Numbered from the stretch's first letter, positions 54,326 to 62,644 are shown. The stretch: DNA of 64,000 nt from an uncultured Nitrospira sp. (GCA_902500995.1 CABVSR010000006.1:110092-174091); one strand, 5' to 3'. Notes: generated by a model not told the origin, from the letters alone. Numbers and translations are program-made.

Positions 54326-55473
54326 GTCTCGTCAACGAATCCATCCCGGGTGAACCACAAACCAACTCCGGAGGGATACGCTCGAACACGCTGGACACGA
54401 CCGCCGGACGGGCGGCGGTTCTTGAATTGCGCGACGTGTCATGCGCCTATGAGCCGACCCGACCGGCCGTCGAAGGCATCACCTTCTCGGTTCATCAAGG
54501 GGAAATTCTCTGCCTGTTAGGGCCTTCCGGCTGCGGCAAGACGACGATCCTTCGCGCCATCGCAGGATTTGAACGGGTGACCACGGGAAGTATCGCCCTC
54601 TCGGGCCAACTGGTTTCGTCGCGAGACACCGTGATTCCGACCGAACAACGGCATATCGGCATGGTATTCCAGGAATATGCGCTGTTTCCGCATTTACGCG
54701 TCGACAAGAATATCGCGTTCGGTCTGCGCCACCTTTCCCGAGCCCAGCAGCAGACGGTGGTCGATGACCTCCTCGCATTAACCGGCCTGCGAGGGCTGGA
54801 GCATCGCTATCCGCATGAACTCTCCGGAGGCCAGCAGCAACGTGTCGCCCTCGCCCGCGCCTTGGCCCTCCGTCCGGTGCTGCTGCTCCTTGACGAACCG
54901 TTCAGCAATCTTGATCCCGATATGGCCGGCCGTATGCGCCAGGATCTCCACGCTCTGCTGAGACAAACGAAGACGACGGCCATTCTCGTCACACACGATC
55001 ACGATGAGGCATTTTCCATGGCTGACCGAGTGGCGGTCCTCAACAAGGGGCGTCTGGAACAATTCGATACTCCCGAAGCCATCTACCATCTCCCGTCGAC
55101 TCCCTTTGTGGCCGATTTTGTCGGGCAGGCGGACTTTATCGAGGGGGTCGTAAAAGATCACGTAGTGACGACCGAAATCGGTGACTTTCCCAACACGCAG
55201 CATTTCGCCACGGGCGCGCACGTCGTTGTGATGATTCGTCCTGACGATATTCACATCGTCCCGACCAAAGGTGCCGAGGCCCATATTCTTGCGCGGCAAT
55301 TCAAGGGCTCGGAGAACGTCTACACCATTCAATTGCCGTCTGGTCAAATCGTGCATAGTAGTGAATCATCGCTGAGCATCTATCAGGTCGGGACCGCCAT
55401 CGCCTTGCGCGTAGTGGCCACGCATACCGTGTTGTTCCCTCAATCCCCGGGCTCGCCGCAGGCAACGCTCTAA
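54322..55473 (+). CDS. Ferric iron ABC transporter ATP-binding protein (FbpC-like)
   Basis: A 383-residue ATPase with Walker A GPSGCGKTT, Q-loop VFQEYALFPH, signature LSGGQQQRVALARA, Walker B LLLLDEPFSNLD and H-loop ILVTHDHDEAF. A C-terminal TOBE-like regulatory domain spans about 280-375. A hydrophilic 30-residue N-terminal extension precedes the ABC domain. The GTG start overlaps the permease stop. It completes the substrate-binding protein-permease-ATPase operon. Confidence 0.93.
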   Translation: MSLVNESIPGEPQTNSGGIRSNTLDTTAGRAAVLELRDVSCAYEPTRPAVEGITFSVHQGEILCLLGPSGCGKTTILRAIAGFERVTTGSIALSGQLVSSRDTVIPTEQRHIGMVFQEYALFPHLRVDKNIAFGLRHLSRAQQQTVVDDLLALTGLRGLEHRYPHELSGGQQQRVALARALALRPVLLLLDEPFSNLDPDMAGRMRQDLHALLRQTKTTAILVTHDHDEAFSMADRVAVLNKGRLEQFDTPEAIYHLPSTPFVADFVGQADFIEGVVKDHVVTTEIGDFPNTQHFATGAHVVVMIRPDDIHIVPTKGAEAHILARQFKGSENVYTIQLPSGQIVHSSESSLSIYQVGTAIALRVVATHTVLFPQSPGSPQATL

Positions 55474-55584
55474 CATCAACACAATGCGCTGCTACGATAC
55501 TAGACACGACGCACAAAGGCACCACAATCGATAGACCGCGGGCTTCCCCGCCGAGCAACAACAGCGAGAGTGGAGGATCGACGA

Positions 55585-56016
55585 ATGGACGTGCTGAAGA
55601 ATGCGGTGGAGTATGGAATTATCGGCTTGTTGGTCGCCTTGAGCGTCTGGTCGGTCGCTGTCGCGGTTGAACGGTGGCTTTACTACCGGCGCGTGAATCC
55701 GGCGGAGTTCACAGACGTTCAAACCTTTGAGATCGCGTTGACCAAGCGGCTCGTCGTCATCGGCACCGTCGCAGCCAACGCTCCGTATATCGGATTGCTG
55801 GGGACGGTCCTAGGGATTATGATGACATTTCATACGATGGGCACTTCCGGAACCATGGCCGTGAATACCATCATGATCGGCTTGAGCCTGGCCCTCAAAG
55901 CGACGGCCGTTGGCCTCCTGGTGGCAATCCCCTGCGTGGTCATGAACAACATCCTTCGCCGGCGCGTCGCGGAACTTCTGACGACTTATAAGGTGCAACA
56001 TGGAACGCGAGGTTAA
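55585..56016 (+). CDS. exbB: ExbB/TolQ-type proton channel protein
   Basis: A 143-residue inner-membrane protein with three hydrophobic helices (about 8-28, 67-87 and 98-120). It has the MotA/TolQ/ExbB segment APYIGLLGTVLGIMMTFHTMG and GLSLALKATAVGLLVAIPCVV. It is shorter than E. coli ExbB (244), lacking most of the cytoplasmic loop, as in compact ExbB forms. With ExbD it forms the proton-driven motor for TonB. The ATG at 55585 has GGAGGATC upstream. It lies 111 bases after the iron ABC operon. Confidence 0.92.
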   Translation: MDVLKNAVEYGIIGLLVALSVWSVAVAVERWLYYRRVNPAEFTDVQTFEIALTKRLVVIGTVAANAPYIGLLGTVLGIMMTFHTMGTSGTMAVNTIMIGLSLALKATAVGLLVAIPCVVMNNILRRRVAELLTTYKVQHGTRG

Positions 56017-56374
56017 TCAGATCAACGTCATTCCCTTGGTGGATGTGATGCTGGTGCTGCTCGTCATCGTCCTCACCACCGCCACCTTCATCAGCACGGG
56101 GCAAATCCCGGTCAATCTTGCTAAGGCCAAGGAAGCCGGAGATCATAAGGATGTTCCCATCGTGGTGACCTTGACTGCCACCGGTGATCTGTTTTTGAAC
56201 GACCGGCCCGTCCCGGCGGATGGCCTCAAAAGTGTGATGCTGGCCCACCCGCGAGAATCCCTGGTGGTTGTTCGGGCTGACAAAGTCACGATGCTTGAGC
56301 GTTTTGTGTCGGTTGTCGATGAGATCCGTGGCCTGGGATTTCAATCTGTCAGTCTGGAGGTCGTACGCCTGTGA
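56000..56374 (+). CDS. exbD: ExbD/TolR biopolymer transport protein
   Basis: A 124-residue protein with a short cytoplasmic N-terminus, one transmembrane helix (about 11-31) carrying the family Asp (PLVDVMLVLLVIVL), and a periplasmic domain (about 40-124). It partners ExbB in energising TonB. It overlaps exbB by 17 bases and tonB by 4 bases, so the three are translated together. Confidence 0.93.
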   Translation: MEREVNQINVIPLVDVMLVLLVIVLTTATFISTGQIPVNLAKAKEAGDHKDVPIVVTLTATGDLFLNDRPVPADGLKSVMLAHPRESLVVVRADKVTMLERFVSVVDEIRGLGFQSVSLEVVRL

Positions 56375-57333
56375 CCCATCAGCATGCCGGCGTACCGGGC
56401 GCCTTCATTCGCTTGCGGGCAAGCGGGTGGATTATTTCGCTATGCCTGCATGGCACCGCCATGGTTGTCGCCGCCATGTTGGCCACCAGGGTGGGCTTAG
56501 CCCCGCCGTCAGCTTTGTTTCATTGGGACGTGACGGTCGTCACTCCGTCAGGCGCGCCATCTGCACCCTTACCGACGACCGACCAGCCACAGAGTGGCTC
56601 ACAATCTGCGCGGCTGCGAGCACCGAGCAAGCCATCACCACCTCAGCGCTTTGCTTCACAAGAGCTACCACAGCCGGCAAGATCGGCTCTGACCACAGAC
56701 GTCACACCTTCAACGCTGCAAGCGTCGCCCCCTGCGCTTCCTCCACCTCCTCGGAATATTGAACAGGAACCTCACCATCCTCTGGCATCTCCTCATTCCC
56801 AGCCTCTCGCAGGCCCTCATGAAGAAGTCGGAATGGAACAGTCCCCCACAACGGTGGCGGAATTCCCGTCTGATGCTCGGCAAGAGCAGACACCGGCATC
56901 TTCACCCGCCCAAGACAACGAGCCCTTGGGGCAATCCTTATCACCGCCGCAAGCTGCTCATGCATCACCTGAACAGCAGCTCGCCCCCACTGCAATCGCC
57001 GCCCTTGCCCCATCAACTCGCGACATTCCGGTGACCAGAAAGGCCGACTATGGATGGCTTGCAGGCATCCTCTTGCCACGCATTGAAGCGCTGAAACATT
57101 ACCCCGCGGATGCTCGGCTCAAACATGCCGAAGGTCGTGTGGTCGTTCGAATTGTGATTCATGACAACGGGCACATTGCATCTGCGGTGATCGCGAAAAG
57201 TTCAGGATACGATCTGCTCGATCAAGCAGCACTCGAAACGATTCGCCAGATCGCGCCTCTCACGCTCTCCCAACCGCTCGAACAGGCTTCAGTCACGATA
57301 CACGTTCCCATCGGGTACTACCTGGACCGGTAA
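56371..57333 (+). CDS. tonB: TonB energy-transducing protein
   Basis: A 320-residue protein with an N-terminal transmembrane anchor (about 19-40), a very Pro/Ser/Gln-rich periplasmic spacer (about 60-215), and a C-terminal TonB domain (about 235-318, with EGRVVVRIVIHDNGHIASAVIAKSSG and DQAALETIRQ). It transmits proton-motive force to outer-membrane receptors. The start is a GTG overlapping the exbD stop (GTGA). No TonB-dependent receptor gene is present in the window. Confidence 0.92.
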   Translation: MTHQHAGVPGAFIRLRASGWIISLCLHGTAMVVAAMLATRVGLAPPSALFHWDVTVVTPSGAPSAPLPTTDQPQSGSQSARLRAPSKPSPPQRFASQELPQPARSALTTDVTPSTLQASPPALPPPPRNIEQEPHHPLASPHSQPLAGPHEEVGMEQSPTTVAEFPSDARQEQTPASSPAQDNEPLGQSLSPPQAAHASPEQQLAPTAIAALAPSTRDIPVTRKADYGWLAGILLPRIEALKHYPADARLKHAEGRVVVRIVIHDNGHIASAVIAKSSGYDLLDQAALETIRQIAPLTLSQPLEQASVTIHVPIGYYLDR

Positions 57334-57342
57334 GACCCAGAA

Positions 57343-57711
57343 CTATTCCTGGCAATGTCGCTGTTCCCAGCCTCGCAACACCTTCTGCTTGTCGAACGCC
57401 AATACATAAGCCCGGCAACTCCCGCCGCGCACCTGGCCGCCAAACCCTGCAGTGCCGCTGCCTCGCTCGAAATAGGTCCAGATTTCTCCCCCGTCGGAAG
57501 CTACCTGTGTCTTGTGTGGAGACCCGTAGCGCTTTCCCACCATGTCCTGCGTCGCTTGGTTGACTGCGTCCTGAAAGTATTTGGAATTGCCGCTGCATGC
57601 ACTCAACAAGCACAGGCTCAACGCAATCCCAACGAGCTCGCCCTTCAGGCGCCACCGACAAACAGGTCCCCCTGGTGAACGTTCGCGTTGGAGGGAATTA
57701 CTCGATGCCAT
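57343..57711 (-). CDS. Small lipoprotein downstream of apbE
   Basis: A 122-residue exported protein. A hydrophobic segment with lipobox LLSAC (Cys about 39) is preceded by a 25-residue basic N-terminus. The mature domain (YFQDAVNQATQDMVGKRYG...GEIWTYFERGSG...CRAYVLAFD) resembles small outer-membrane lipoproteins of the SmpA/BamE-like style. It overlaps the apbE 3' end by 14 bases with GAGGATG upstream, so the two are coupled. Function unknown. Confidence 0.65.
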   Translation of the reverse strand: MASSNSLQRERSPGGPVCRWRLKGELVGIALSLCLLSACSGNSKYFQDAVNQATQDMVGKRYGSPHKTQVASDGGEIWTYFERGSGTAGFGGQVRGGSCRAYVLAFDKQKVLRGWEQRHCQE

Positions 57712-58723
57712 TATTCATCCTCACTCTTCCTTTCAGATACGATGAGACCCATATTTTGCCGTCACGATCGACGATGACGGCACCGACCCCCGGCAAGCGC
57801 TCAATCAACGCCAGCCCTCGTTCCCGGCCCATGACGAAGATGCCGGTGTCCAGGCCGTCCGCCGTCAGCCCGTCGCGGGCCACCACGGTCACACTTTGGC
57901 AATCGCGGGCCGGTAGTAAAGAGAGAGGATCGAGAATGTGGTGATAACGCACCCCATCCCGCTCGAAATACCGCTCATAGTCACCTGCTGTCGAAATCGC
58001 CTCATCCTGAAGATCGATAAAGGCTAACACAGCCTCTTCCTGCCTGGGATGCCGGATGCCGAAGGGGAATTTCATGCCGCCCGGAAGCCTACCGAAGGTC
58101 CTGATATCGCCCGCGAGAGCCACCACCCCTGCAGTAGCCCCGGCCTTCTGCATCGCGGCGACAGCCCTATCGGCAGCGAAGCCTTTGCCGATCCCACCCA
58201 CATCCACTCGCATTCCAGCCTTGGCTAAATAGGCAGTCCCTGCCGGGGCATTCAGATGGAGCGATCGCAAATCCGTCAGTGGGCGAACAGCCTGTAAGAC
58301 TGCGTCGGATGGAATCTGCTGTCCATCAACAACATTCCAGGCCTCCACCGCCGGTCCGACGAGAATATTGAATCCGCCTTCCGTCAACCGGGCCATTTCG
58401 AGCGACGACTCCAACACTGTCATCGTGTCAACGCTGACAGCAGTGGCCTCCTTGCCGGCCGCAGCATTCACTCGCGAAAGCTCACTGGTTACAATCCAGG
58501 TACTGATCAAGTCTTCCAAGCGACGCACTTCTTGAAATCCTGCCGTCGCCGCATCCTGTGCCCGCTGGCGATCCGACGCGACCGACGTGATCGTCACAAG
58601 CGTTCCCATCTGCATTTGCGTTCGTTTCACGACGACAGGAACGGAGTCTGGCCTTGTCGTCGTGCAACCTGAGGTGAACAAGAGCAGAATGACCCCCGTC
58701 ATAACTAAAAGATGATATCTCAT
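57698..58723 (-). CDS. apbE: FAD:protein FMN transferase (ApbE)
   Basis: Attaches FMN covalently to Thr/Ser of exported flavoproteins, outside the cytoplasm. The 341-residue protein has a lipoprotein signal with lipobox FTSGC (Cys about 20), and the ApbE core MGTLVTIT, VDVGGIGKGFAADRA, AISTAGDYERYF, HHILDP and the metal-site DGLDTGIFVMG. A likely substrate, a secreted FMN-binding protein with a SGAT motif, is encoded 3 kb away at 61313-61999. The divergent gene cluster carries a Fur box. Confidence 0.95.
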   Translation of the reverse strand: MRYHLLVMTGVILLLFTSGCTTTRPDSVPVVVKRTQMQMGTLVTITSVASDRQRAQDAATAGFQEVRRLEDLISTWIVTSELSRVNAAAGKEATAVSVDTMTVLESSLEMARLTEGGFNILVGPAVEAWNVVDGQQIPSDAVLQAVRPLTDLRSLHLNAPAGTAYLAKAGMRVDVGGIGKGFAADRAVAAMQKAGATAGVVALAGDIRTFGRLPGGMKFPFGIRHPRQEEAVLAFIDLQDEAISTAGDYERYFERDGVRYHHILDPLSLLPARDCQSVTVVARDGLTADGLDTGIFVMGRERGLALIERLPGVGAVIVDRDGKIWVSSYLKGRVRMNNGIE

Positions 58724-58977
58724 CGCCCCCTCTCACTCACACGCAGACGTCATCAGCAGGCGTTGACCACACATTCTCTCGCCTGGCCTTATTTCAACAC
58801 TTCACCAATGGACTCCACACAAGTCCTATCTTCTTCGGCACGCCTCACAAAAGCAAATCCTCTCCCCAGTCGGACGGAAGACTCCGTGATTCCGTCCTCT
58901 CCGGATCGTAAAAGAATCACTTGGCACGGACATGCCATGGAGACCAGACGCGATCCTTCTAAATTTGATGGCGAGTC
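58724..58977. other. Intergenic region between apbE and the Fur-boxed cluster
   Basis: The 322-base gap between the divergent apbE and zinc-ribbon genes runs to 59045. This part holds short open stretches on both strands (for example 58789-58992 minus), but none has a good start, ribosome site or recognisable product. The strong Fur-boxed promoter occupies 58978-59018. Confidence 0.4.
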
Positions 58978-59018
58978 TTGACATTTCCTCACTGATCGGG
59001 ATATTAATAATCGTTCTC
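58978..59018 (+). promoter_or_regulatory. Promoter with overlapping Fur box for the flavin/porin cluster
   Basis: TTGACA (58978-58983) and TATTAA (59002-59007) are 18 bases apart. The Fur-box match GATATTAATAATCGTTCTC (59000-59018) agrees at 15 of 19 positions with GATAATGATAATCATTATC and overlaps the -10. Fe-Fur would block transcription of the downstream genes. Confidence 0.8.
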
Positions 59019-59045
59019 AATTTCACCCGCGAGCTTGATTACCCT

Positions 59046-59234
59046 ATGATCACAGAAAAATCTTTGGCATCCCCGTCGTGCCACGAGAGTGAGACGCGCT
59101 GCGAATGCGGACAACTCATTGCAAAAGTTCGTGGGCAGGGGCTTGAGCTCAAATGCAAACGGTGCAAGCGCATCGTGGTCATTCCCTTCACGTCAATCGA
59201 AGGCTGGGCACCATCACAGTATGATTCGATCTAG
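59046..59234 (+). CDS. Com-like small zinc-ribbon protein
   Basis: A 62-residue protein with RCECGQLIAKVRGQGLEL then KCKRCKRIVVI. The pattern resembles phage Mu Com, an RNA-binding zinc-finger protein that activates translation of mom, though here the first pair is CxC rather than CxxC. Small Com-type ribbons also occur in bacterial chromosomes without known function. It is the first gene after the Fur-boxed promoter; the ribosome site is weak. RNA binding is an inference. Confidence 0.65.
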   Translation: MITEKSLASPSCHESETRCECGQLIAKVRGQGLELKCKRCKRIVVIPFTSIEGWAPSQYDSI

Positions 59235-59357
59235 GAAAGGAGGCCTTGCTACCCGGCATACAACAGGGCAGCGATCGCGCACATTGGTTTTCACCACAGG
59301 CCAGAGACCTTTGAGTCCCGAGTCAAACTACAACTTTTCTCGCGGATGGAGGATCCC

Positions 59358-60806
59358 ATGAAAATTCGGGCACTCCTCGGGGCTCTCGTCTTAGCCAGTC
59401 TGCCGGCCATGCCGGTCTTGGCGGAAAATATGACCCCGGAGGACATTAAAAAATTGGTTGATGAGGCGGTCGAGAAGCGGCTTCAGGAGCATGAACGACG
59501 TGAAGGCGGCATGCCACCTGGCCAGGCCGAGGCTGCGTCGACTCCGCAATACCCGGTCGCGACCGGCCCGATGACCGACATTCGCGTAGGGCGACCAGGT
59601 GAGGAAAAAATTCCGTTGGGATTCGGATCAACCGGATCCGGCAAACTCCTTTACGCCAAGCCTTTCTTGAGCGCCCCCAAAGCCACTGTCGGTGGATATG
59701 CCGATGTGATGTACAACTCTCTGTCCCGCCAGAATCTCGACAACCCGAGCCGTAATTCATTCGGACAACAGCGGCTGGTGCCTTTTATTTATGCGGACAT
59801 TACTGACCATATCAAGTTTGCCACTGAAATCGAGATCGAACGCGGAGGCCAGAATGCCCCACAGGCCGGTGACGGATCGATGCAGATCGAGTTCGCGCAG
59901 TTGGACTATCTCATCGACGAATCGATCAATCTTCGAGCAGGTATTTTGTTGATGCCCGTCGGCAAGTTCAACTTGCTACACGATTCGCCTTTGAACGACC
60001 TCGTCGATCGGCCGATGGTCTCACGTATCGTGATCCCCAGCACCTGGTTTGAAGCCGGTGCCGGTATTTACGGAACCTTGTATCCGTCCTCACGGTCGAA
60101 GCTGGATTACGAAGTCTATGCCGTCAATGGCATGAGTCAAACGGCGGGCGGCATTACCGATCTCGGGGTGCGAAACGCACGGGGCAGCGTCTCTCGAGAT
60201 CGCGACGACAACAAAGCTGTCGTCGGCCGCCTCGCATTCAGCCCGATGCTGGGTATTGAAATTGCCGGGTCCGGCTATCACGGCGCCTATAAACCGGCAG
60301 CTGGAGCTGTTGGAGCCGGCTACATCGACATGTTCGCGCTGGACTGGACACTTCAGCGGGGCCCGTTCGAAATCATCGGAGAGTCAGCGTGGACGAGAAT
60401 CAGCAACAATAATGCGACCGGGGTGGCCAACCGAGCCATTGGACCTGCCGGCATGCAAGGGTACTATGTTCAGGGCAATTATCACTTCATGCCGGAATTT
60501 CTCAAGAAATGGGCGCCCAGCCATTTCACCGACGCTTCCACGTTTACGGCAGTCGTGCGATGGGAACAAGTCAATACCGACACGGACGACCGTACCAAAC
60601 AAAACGCGCTGGGAGGCCAGCGGAAGCTGGAGCGCCTCACCCTCGGACTGAATTTCCGGCCGATCGAAGATACGGTCATCAAGTTCGATTGGCAATTCAA
60701 TACTCAGAAGGATGCAAAGGGGCTTGTGGCCGCCGGAGACCTCGGCAATGCAGGCAGCCCATTGAACGGGAACGGATTTCTAATCCAAGCAGCCACGTAC
60801 TTCTAA
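59358..60806 (+). CDS. Outer-membrane porin-like beta-barrel protein
   Basis: A 482-residue exported protein. The signal peptide is about 1-22 (MPVLAEN), followed by a short predicted coiled coil (DIKKLVDEAVEKRLQEHER). A beta-barrel with alternating aromatic strands follows (KATVGGYADVMY, IKFATEIEIERGG, INLRAGILLMPVGKF, VIKFDWQFNTQ) and ends at ATYF, the usual barrel C-terminus. Resembles phosphate-selective/OprO-like porins. The start at 59358 has GGAGGATCCC upstream. Iron-regulated by position; the substrate is unknown. Confidence 0.82.
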   Translation: MKIRALLGALVLASLPAMPVLAENMTPEDIKKLVDEAVEKRLQEHERREGGMPPGQAEAASTPQYPVATGPMTDIRVGRPGEEKIPLGFGSTGSGKLLYAKPFLSAPKATVGGYADVMYNSLSRQNLDNPSRNSFGQQRLVPFIYADITDHIKFATEIEIERGGQNAPQAGDGSMQIEFAQLDYLIDESINLRAGILLMPVGKFNLLHDSPLNDLVDRPMVSRIVIPSTWFEAGAGIYGTLYPSSRSKLDYEVYAVNGMSQTAGGITDLGVRNARGSVSRDRDDNKAVVGRLAFSPMLGIEIAGSGYHGAYKPAAGAVGAGYIDMFALDWTLQRGPFEIIGESAWTRISNNNATGVANRAIGPAGMQGYYVQGNYHFMPEFLKKWAPSHFTDASTFTAVVRWEQVNTDTDDRTKQNALGGQRKLERLTLGLNFRPIEDTVIKFDWQFNTQKDAKGLVAAGDLGNAGSPLNGNGFLIQAATYF

Positions 60807-60815
60807 TTTAACTAC

Positions 60816-60849
60816 GTCCAGGCCGTTCCCATTCGGGGGCGGCTTGGAC
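60816..60849 (+). other. Intercistronic stem-loop after the porin gene
   Basis: GTCCAGGCCGTTCCC (60816-60830) pairs with GGGGGCGGCTTGGAC (60835-60849) through G-C and G-U pairs around loop ATTC. No U-tract follows, so it may stabilise the abundant porin mRNA or partly attenuate downstream genes. Confidence 0.55.
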
Positions 60850-60866
60850 AAACCGACGCAAGAGCA

Positions 60867-61328
60867 ATGAACCGACGCATCTCTCGACTCACAATCCTTC
60901 TACCTTTCACGTTCTTGACTGCCTGCGCGTCACTGGGTGGGATGCACGAACGGTTCGCCGTGTGCAGTTACGATCATGCTTGGGAAGCGGCGCTGGCTGC
61001 AGTCAAAGATCGTGCGATTGAAAAGCAAGACAAAGCCTCCGGCGTGATCGATACCGGATGGCTCGAAATTCCCATGCCGGGACGGACCTTTGGTGCCCTT
61101 CAACGAGACATGGGGGACAGCAAAGATCGGTCGCGGATTTCACTGGTCGTTAAGCGACTCGAGGATGTAACAAAGGTCGGCTTCATTGAAGAGCGGCAGC
61201 GATGGGCGTTTCGCGGCGGCTCTCGACTCTTCGGGTGGACAGACACCGAGCCCTCGACCGAGGTCATGATGGATATACAGAACCGTTTGGATACCAAATT
61301 AAAGGAGCATGGATGTTCAGTACATTGA
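60867..61328 (+). CDS. Predicted lipoprotein in the flavin/porin cluster
   Basis: A 153-residue exported lipoprotein with lipobox LTAC (Cys about 20). The mature region has an alpha/beta pattern (CSYDHAWEAALAAVKDRAIEKQDKASGVIDTGWLEI), similar in style to DUF/BamC-like small lipoprotein domains, and a Trp/Phe-rich segment WAFRGGSRLFGW. It overlaps the FMN-binding protein gene by 16 bases, so the two are translationally coupled. Function unknown; a partner of the redox protein is likely. Confidence 0.72.
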   Translation: MNRRISRLTILLPFTFLTACASLGGMHERFAVCSYDHAWEAALAAVKDRAIEKQDKASGVIDTGWLEIPMPGRTFGALQRDMGDSKDRSRISLVVKRLEDVTKVGFIEERQRWAFRGGSRLFGWTDTEPSTEVMMDIQNRLDTKLKEHGCSVH

Positions 61329-61999
61329 GTGCGTACCGCACCCTGATCATACTCACAGTAATCATCGCATCGGCATTTCCTGCACTGGCCGCGGAGAAAG
61401 TGTGGGACAACGAACTACGCCGCTACCTGAAAGAGGATGACTTCAAGTATGAAGAGTTCATGACTGAGGAAGATGCCGTCAAGACCATCCTCCCGAAGTC
61501 TCAACGTGTGCGCAAGGAAATCATTCGGCTCACGCAGGACAGGAAGGAACTCATCGAACAGCGCATCGGCTGGAAGTTTCCTGAAGACACGTTTGATCTC
61601 TATATCGGCGAGACAGGAGACAAGATCAATGGGTATGCGATGATCCACAATACCATCGGCAAATATAAACCGATGACCTATATGGTCGGGGTCGATCCAA
61701 AAGGGAATTGCACCGATGTCGAATTGCTGGTGTTCCGGGATGCAAAGGGCAGCGAGGTAGGAAAGAAGCGGTTCAATTCGCAGTATGACGGCAAGACGGT
61801 GTCGGACCCCATTCGGATCAACAAAGACATCATCAACATTAGTGGCGCCACGATGTCCGTCCGGTCGATGAATGCCGGCGTCAAGAGAGTGCTGGTGTTG
61901 GTGGACGAATTTTACTTGAAGCCGGCCGGTATGGGCAGCGATACGGTCGCAGTGCAGAAGGCCGAGAGGGGCCTATTGGGAACCCTGTTCGGCAACTGA
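61313..61999 (+). CDS. Secreted FMN-binding (flavinylated) redox protein
   Basis: A 228-residue periplasmic protein. The signal peptide is about 1-27 (FPALAAEKVWD). An FMN-binding domain at about 95-210 carries the ApbE target motif DIINISGATMSV, with Thr180 as the expected flavinylated residue (S-G-A-T, as in RnfG/NqrC). An N-terminal helical region (about 40-90) resembles that of heme-lyase-adjacent FMN_bind proteins. AAAGGAGC precedes the ATG. It probably carries electrons between a membrane donor and a periplasmic acceptor; the nearby apbE supports covalent FMN. Confidence 0.88.
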   Translation: MFSTLSAYRTLIILTVIIASAFPALAAEKVWDNELRRYLKEDDFKYEEFMTEEDAVKTILPKSQRVRKEIIRLTQDRKELIEQRIGWKFPEDTFDLYIGETGDKINGYAMIHNTIGKYKPMTYMVGVDPKGNCTDVELLVFRDAKGSEVGKKRFNSQYDGKTVSDPIRINKDIINISGATMSVRSMNAGVKRVLVLVDEFYLKPAGMGSDTVAVQKAERGLLGTLFGN

Positions 62000-62022
62000 G
62001 GCCTCCGGGACACTGCACTGGC

Positions 62023-62538
62023 ATGCGAAATTTTAATGCCCGATTCCGTCTGCGTGATTCAGACCGTCACATCAGGTTGCTGTACACGCAATTCCTTTTG
62101 CTCATGTTGGTCGGATTTCTATTTTCTTTTTTTTGGGCACACAGCATGACCGGACTCAGCCCCCAAGGAATCGCCGATCACTATCGCGGCTCAGATGCAA
62201 CCTTCGGCGAGCCGATGTCGTTCCGGGAGCTGGCTGAAGTCACGCATTTTCATCTCTTTACCATGCCCGTCGTCTTCATGATCCTGGTTCACGTCCTCTA
62301 TCTCACGCACGCCAGTCACGCCACGCAAGTCTGGCTGACATGGCTGTCCTTTGGGGGGGTCGCGCTCGATCTACTCTCCCCCTGGCTGATCAGTTACATC
62401 TCTCCTGTTTTTGTGCTCACGATGCTCGCGGGCGACACGCTCATGATGGGGACATTTCTCGTCATGATGGCCATCCCGCTATACGAAATGTGGATTTTGA
62501 AACAGCCGCTCATGGCCGGAAAACGCGGAGAAGAATGA
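62023..62538 (+). CDS. His-rich four-helix inner-membrane protein
   Basis: A 171-residue protein with four hydrophobic helices (about 19-39, 78-95, 103-122 and 128-152). The second helix region has clustered His (His75, His77, His90, His96 and His99), which could ligate haem b. No named family is recognised with confidence. It is the last gene of the Fur-boxed cluster, 23 bases after the FMN-binding protein gene, and is followed by a terminator. A quinol-oxidising membrane partner is the working inference. Confidence 0.7.
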   Translation: MRNFNARFRLRDSDRHIRLLYTQFLLLMLVGFLFSFFWAHSMTGLSPQGIADHYRGSDATFGEPMSFRELAEVTHFHLFTMPVVFMILVHVLYLTHASHATQVWLTWLSFGGVALDLLSPWLISYISPVFVLTMLAGDTLMMGTFLVMMAIPLYEMWILKQPLMAGKRGEE

Positions 62539-62589
62539 GACGCGTCTAGCAAAACGCTGTTGATCCTGTTGCGGCCAGAGGTATCAGCC

Positions 62590-62633
62590 CAGAGCCCAAG
62601 ATCATTGCAGATGGTCTTGGGCTCTGATTTTTT
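62590..62633 (+). terminator. Rho-independent terminator ending the flavin/porin cluster
   Basis: CAGAGCCCAAGATCAT (62590-62605) pairs with ATGGTCTTGGGCTCTG (62611-62626) and is followed by ATTTTTT. It lies only 12 bases before the next gene's ATG, whose GGAGG site directly follows the U-tract. Confidence 0.9.
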
Positions 62634-62644
62634 GGAGGCATCCT

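Noticed and set aside
58789..58992. Minus-strand 67-codon frame upstream of apbE, and the plus-strand frame 58712-58981 (considered as a HemP-like peptide)
   Set aside because: Neither has a ribosome site, and the match to hemin-uptake peptides (ending LILTK) is absent. I treat the region as regulatory.
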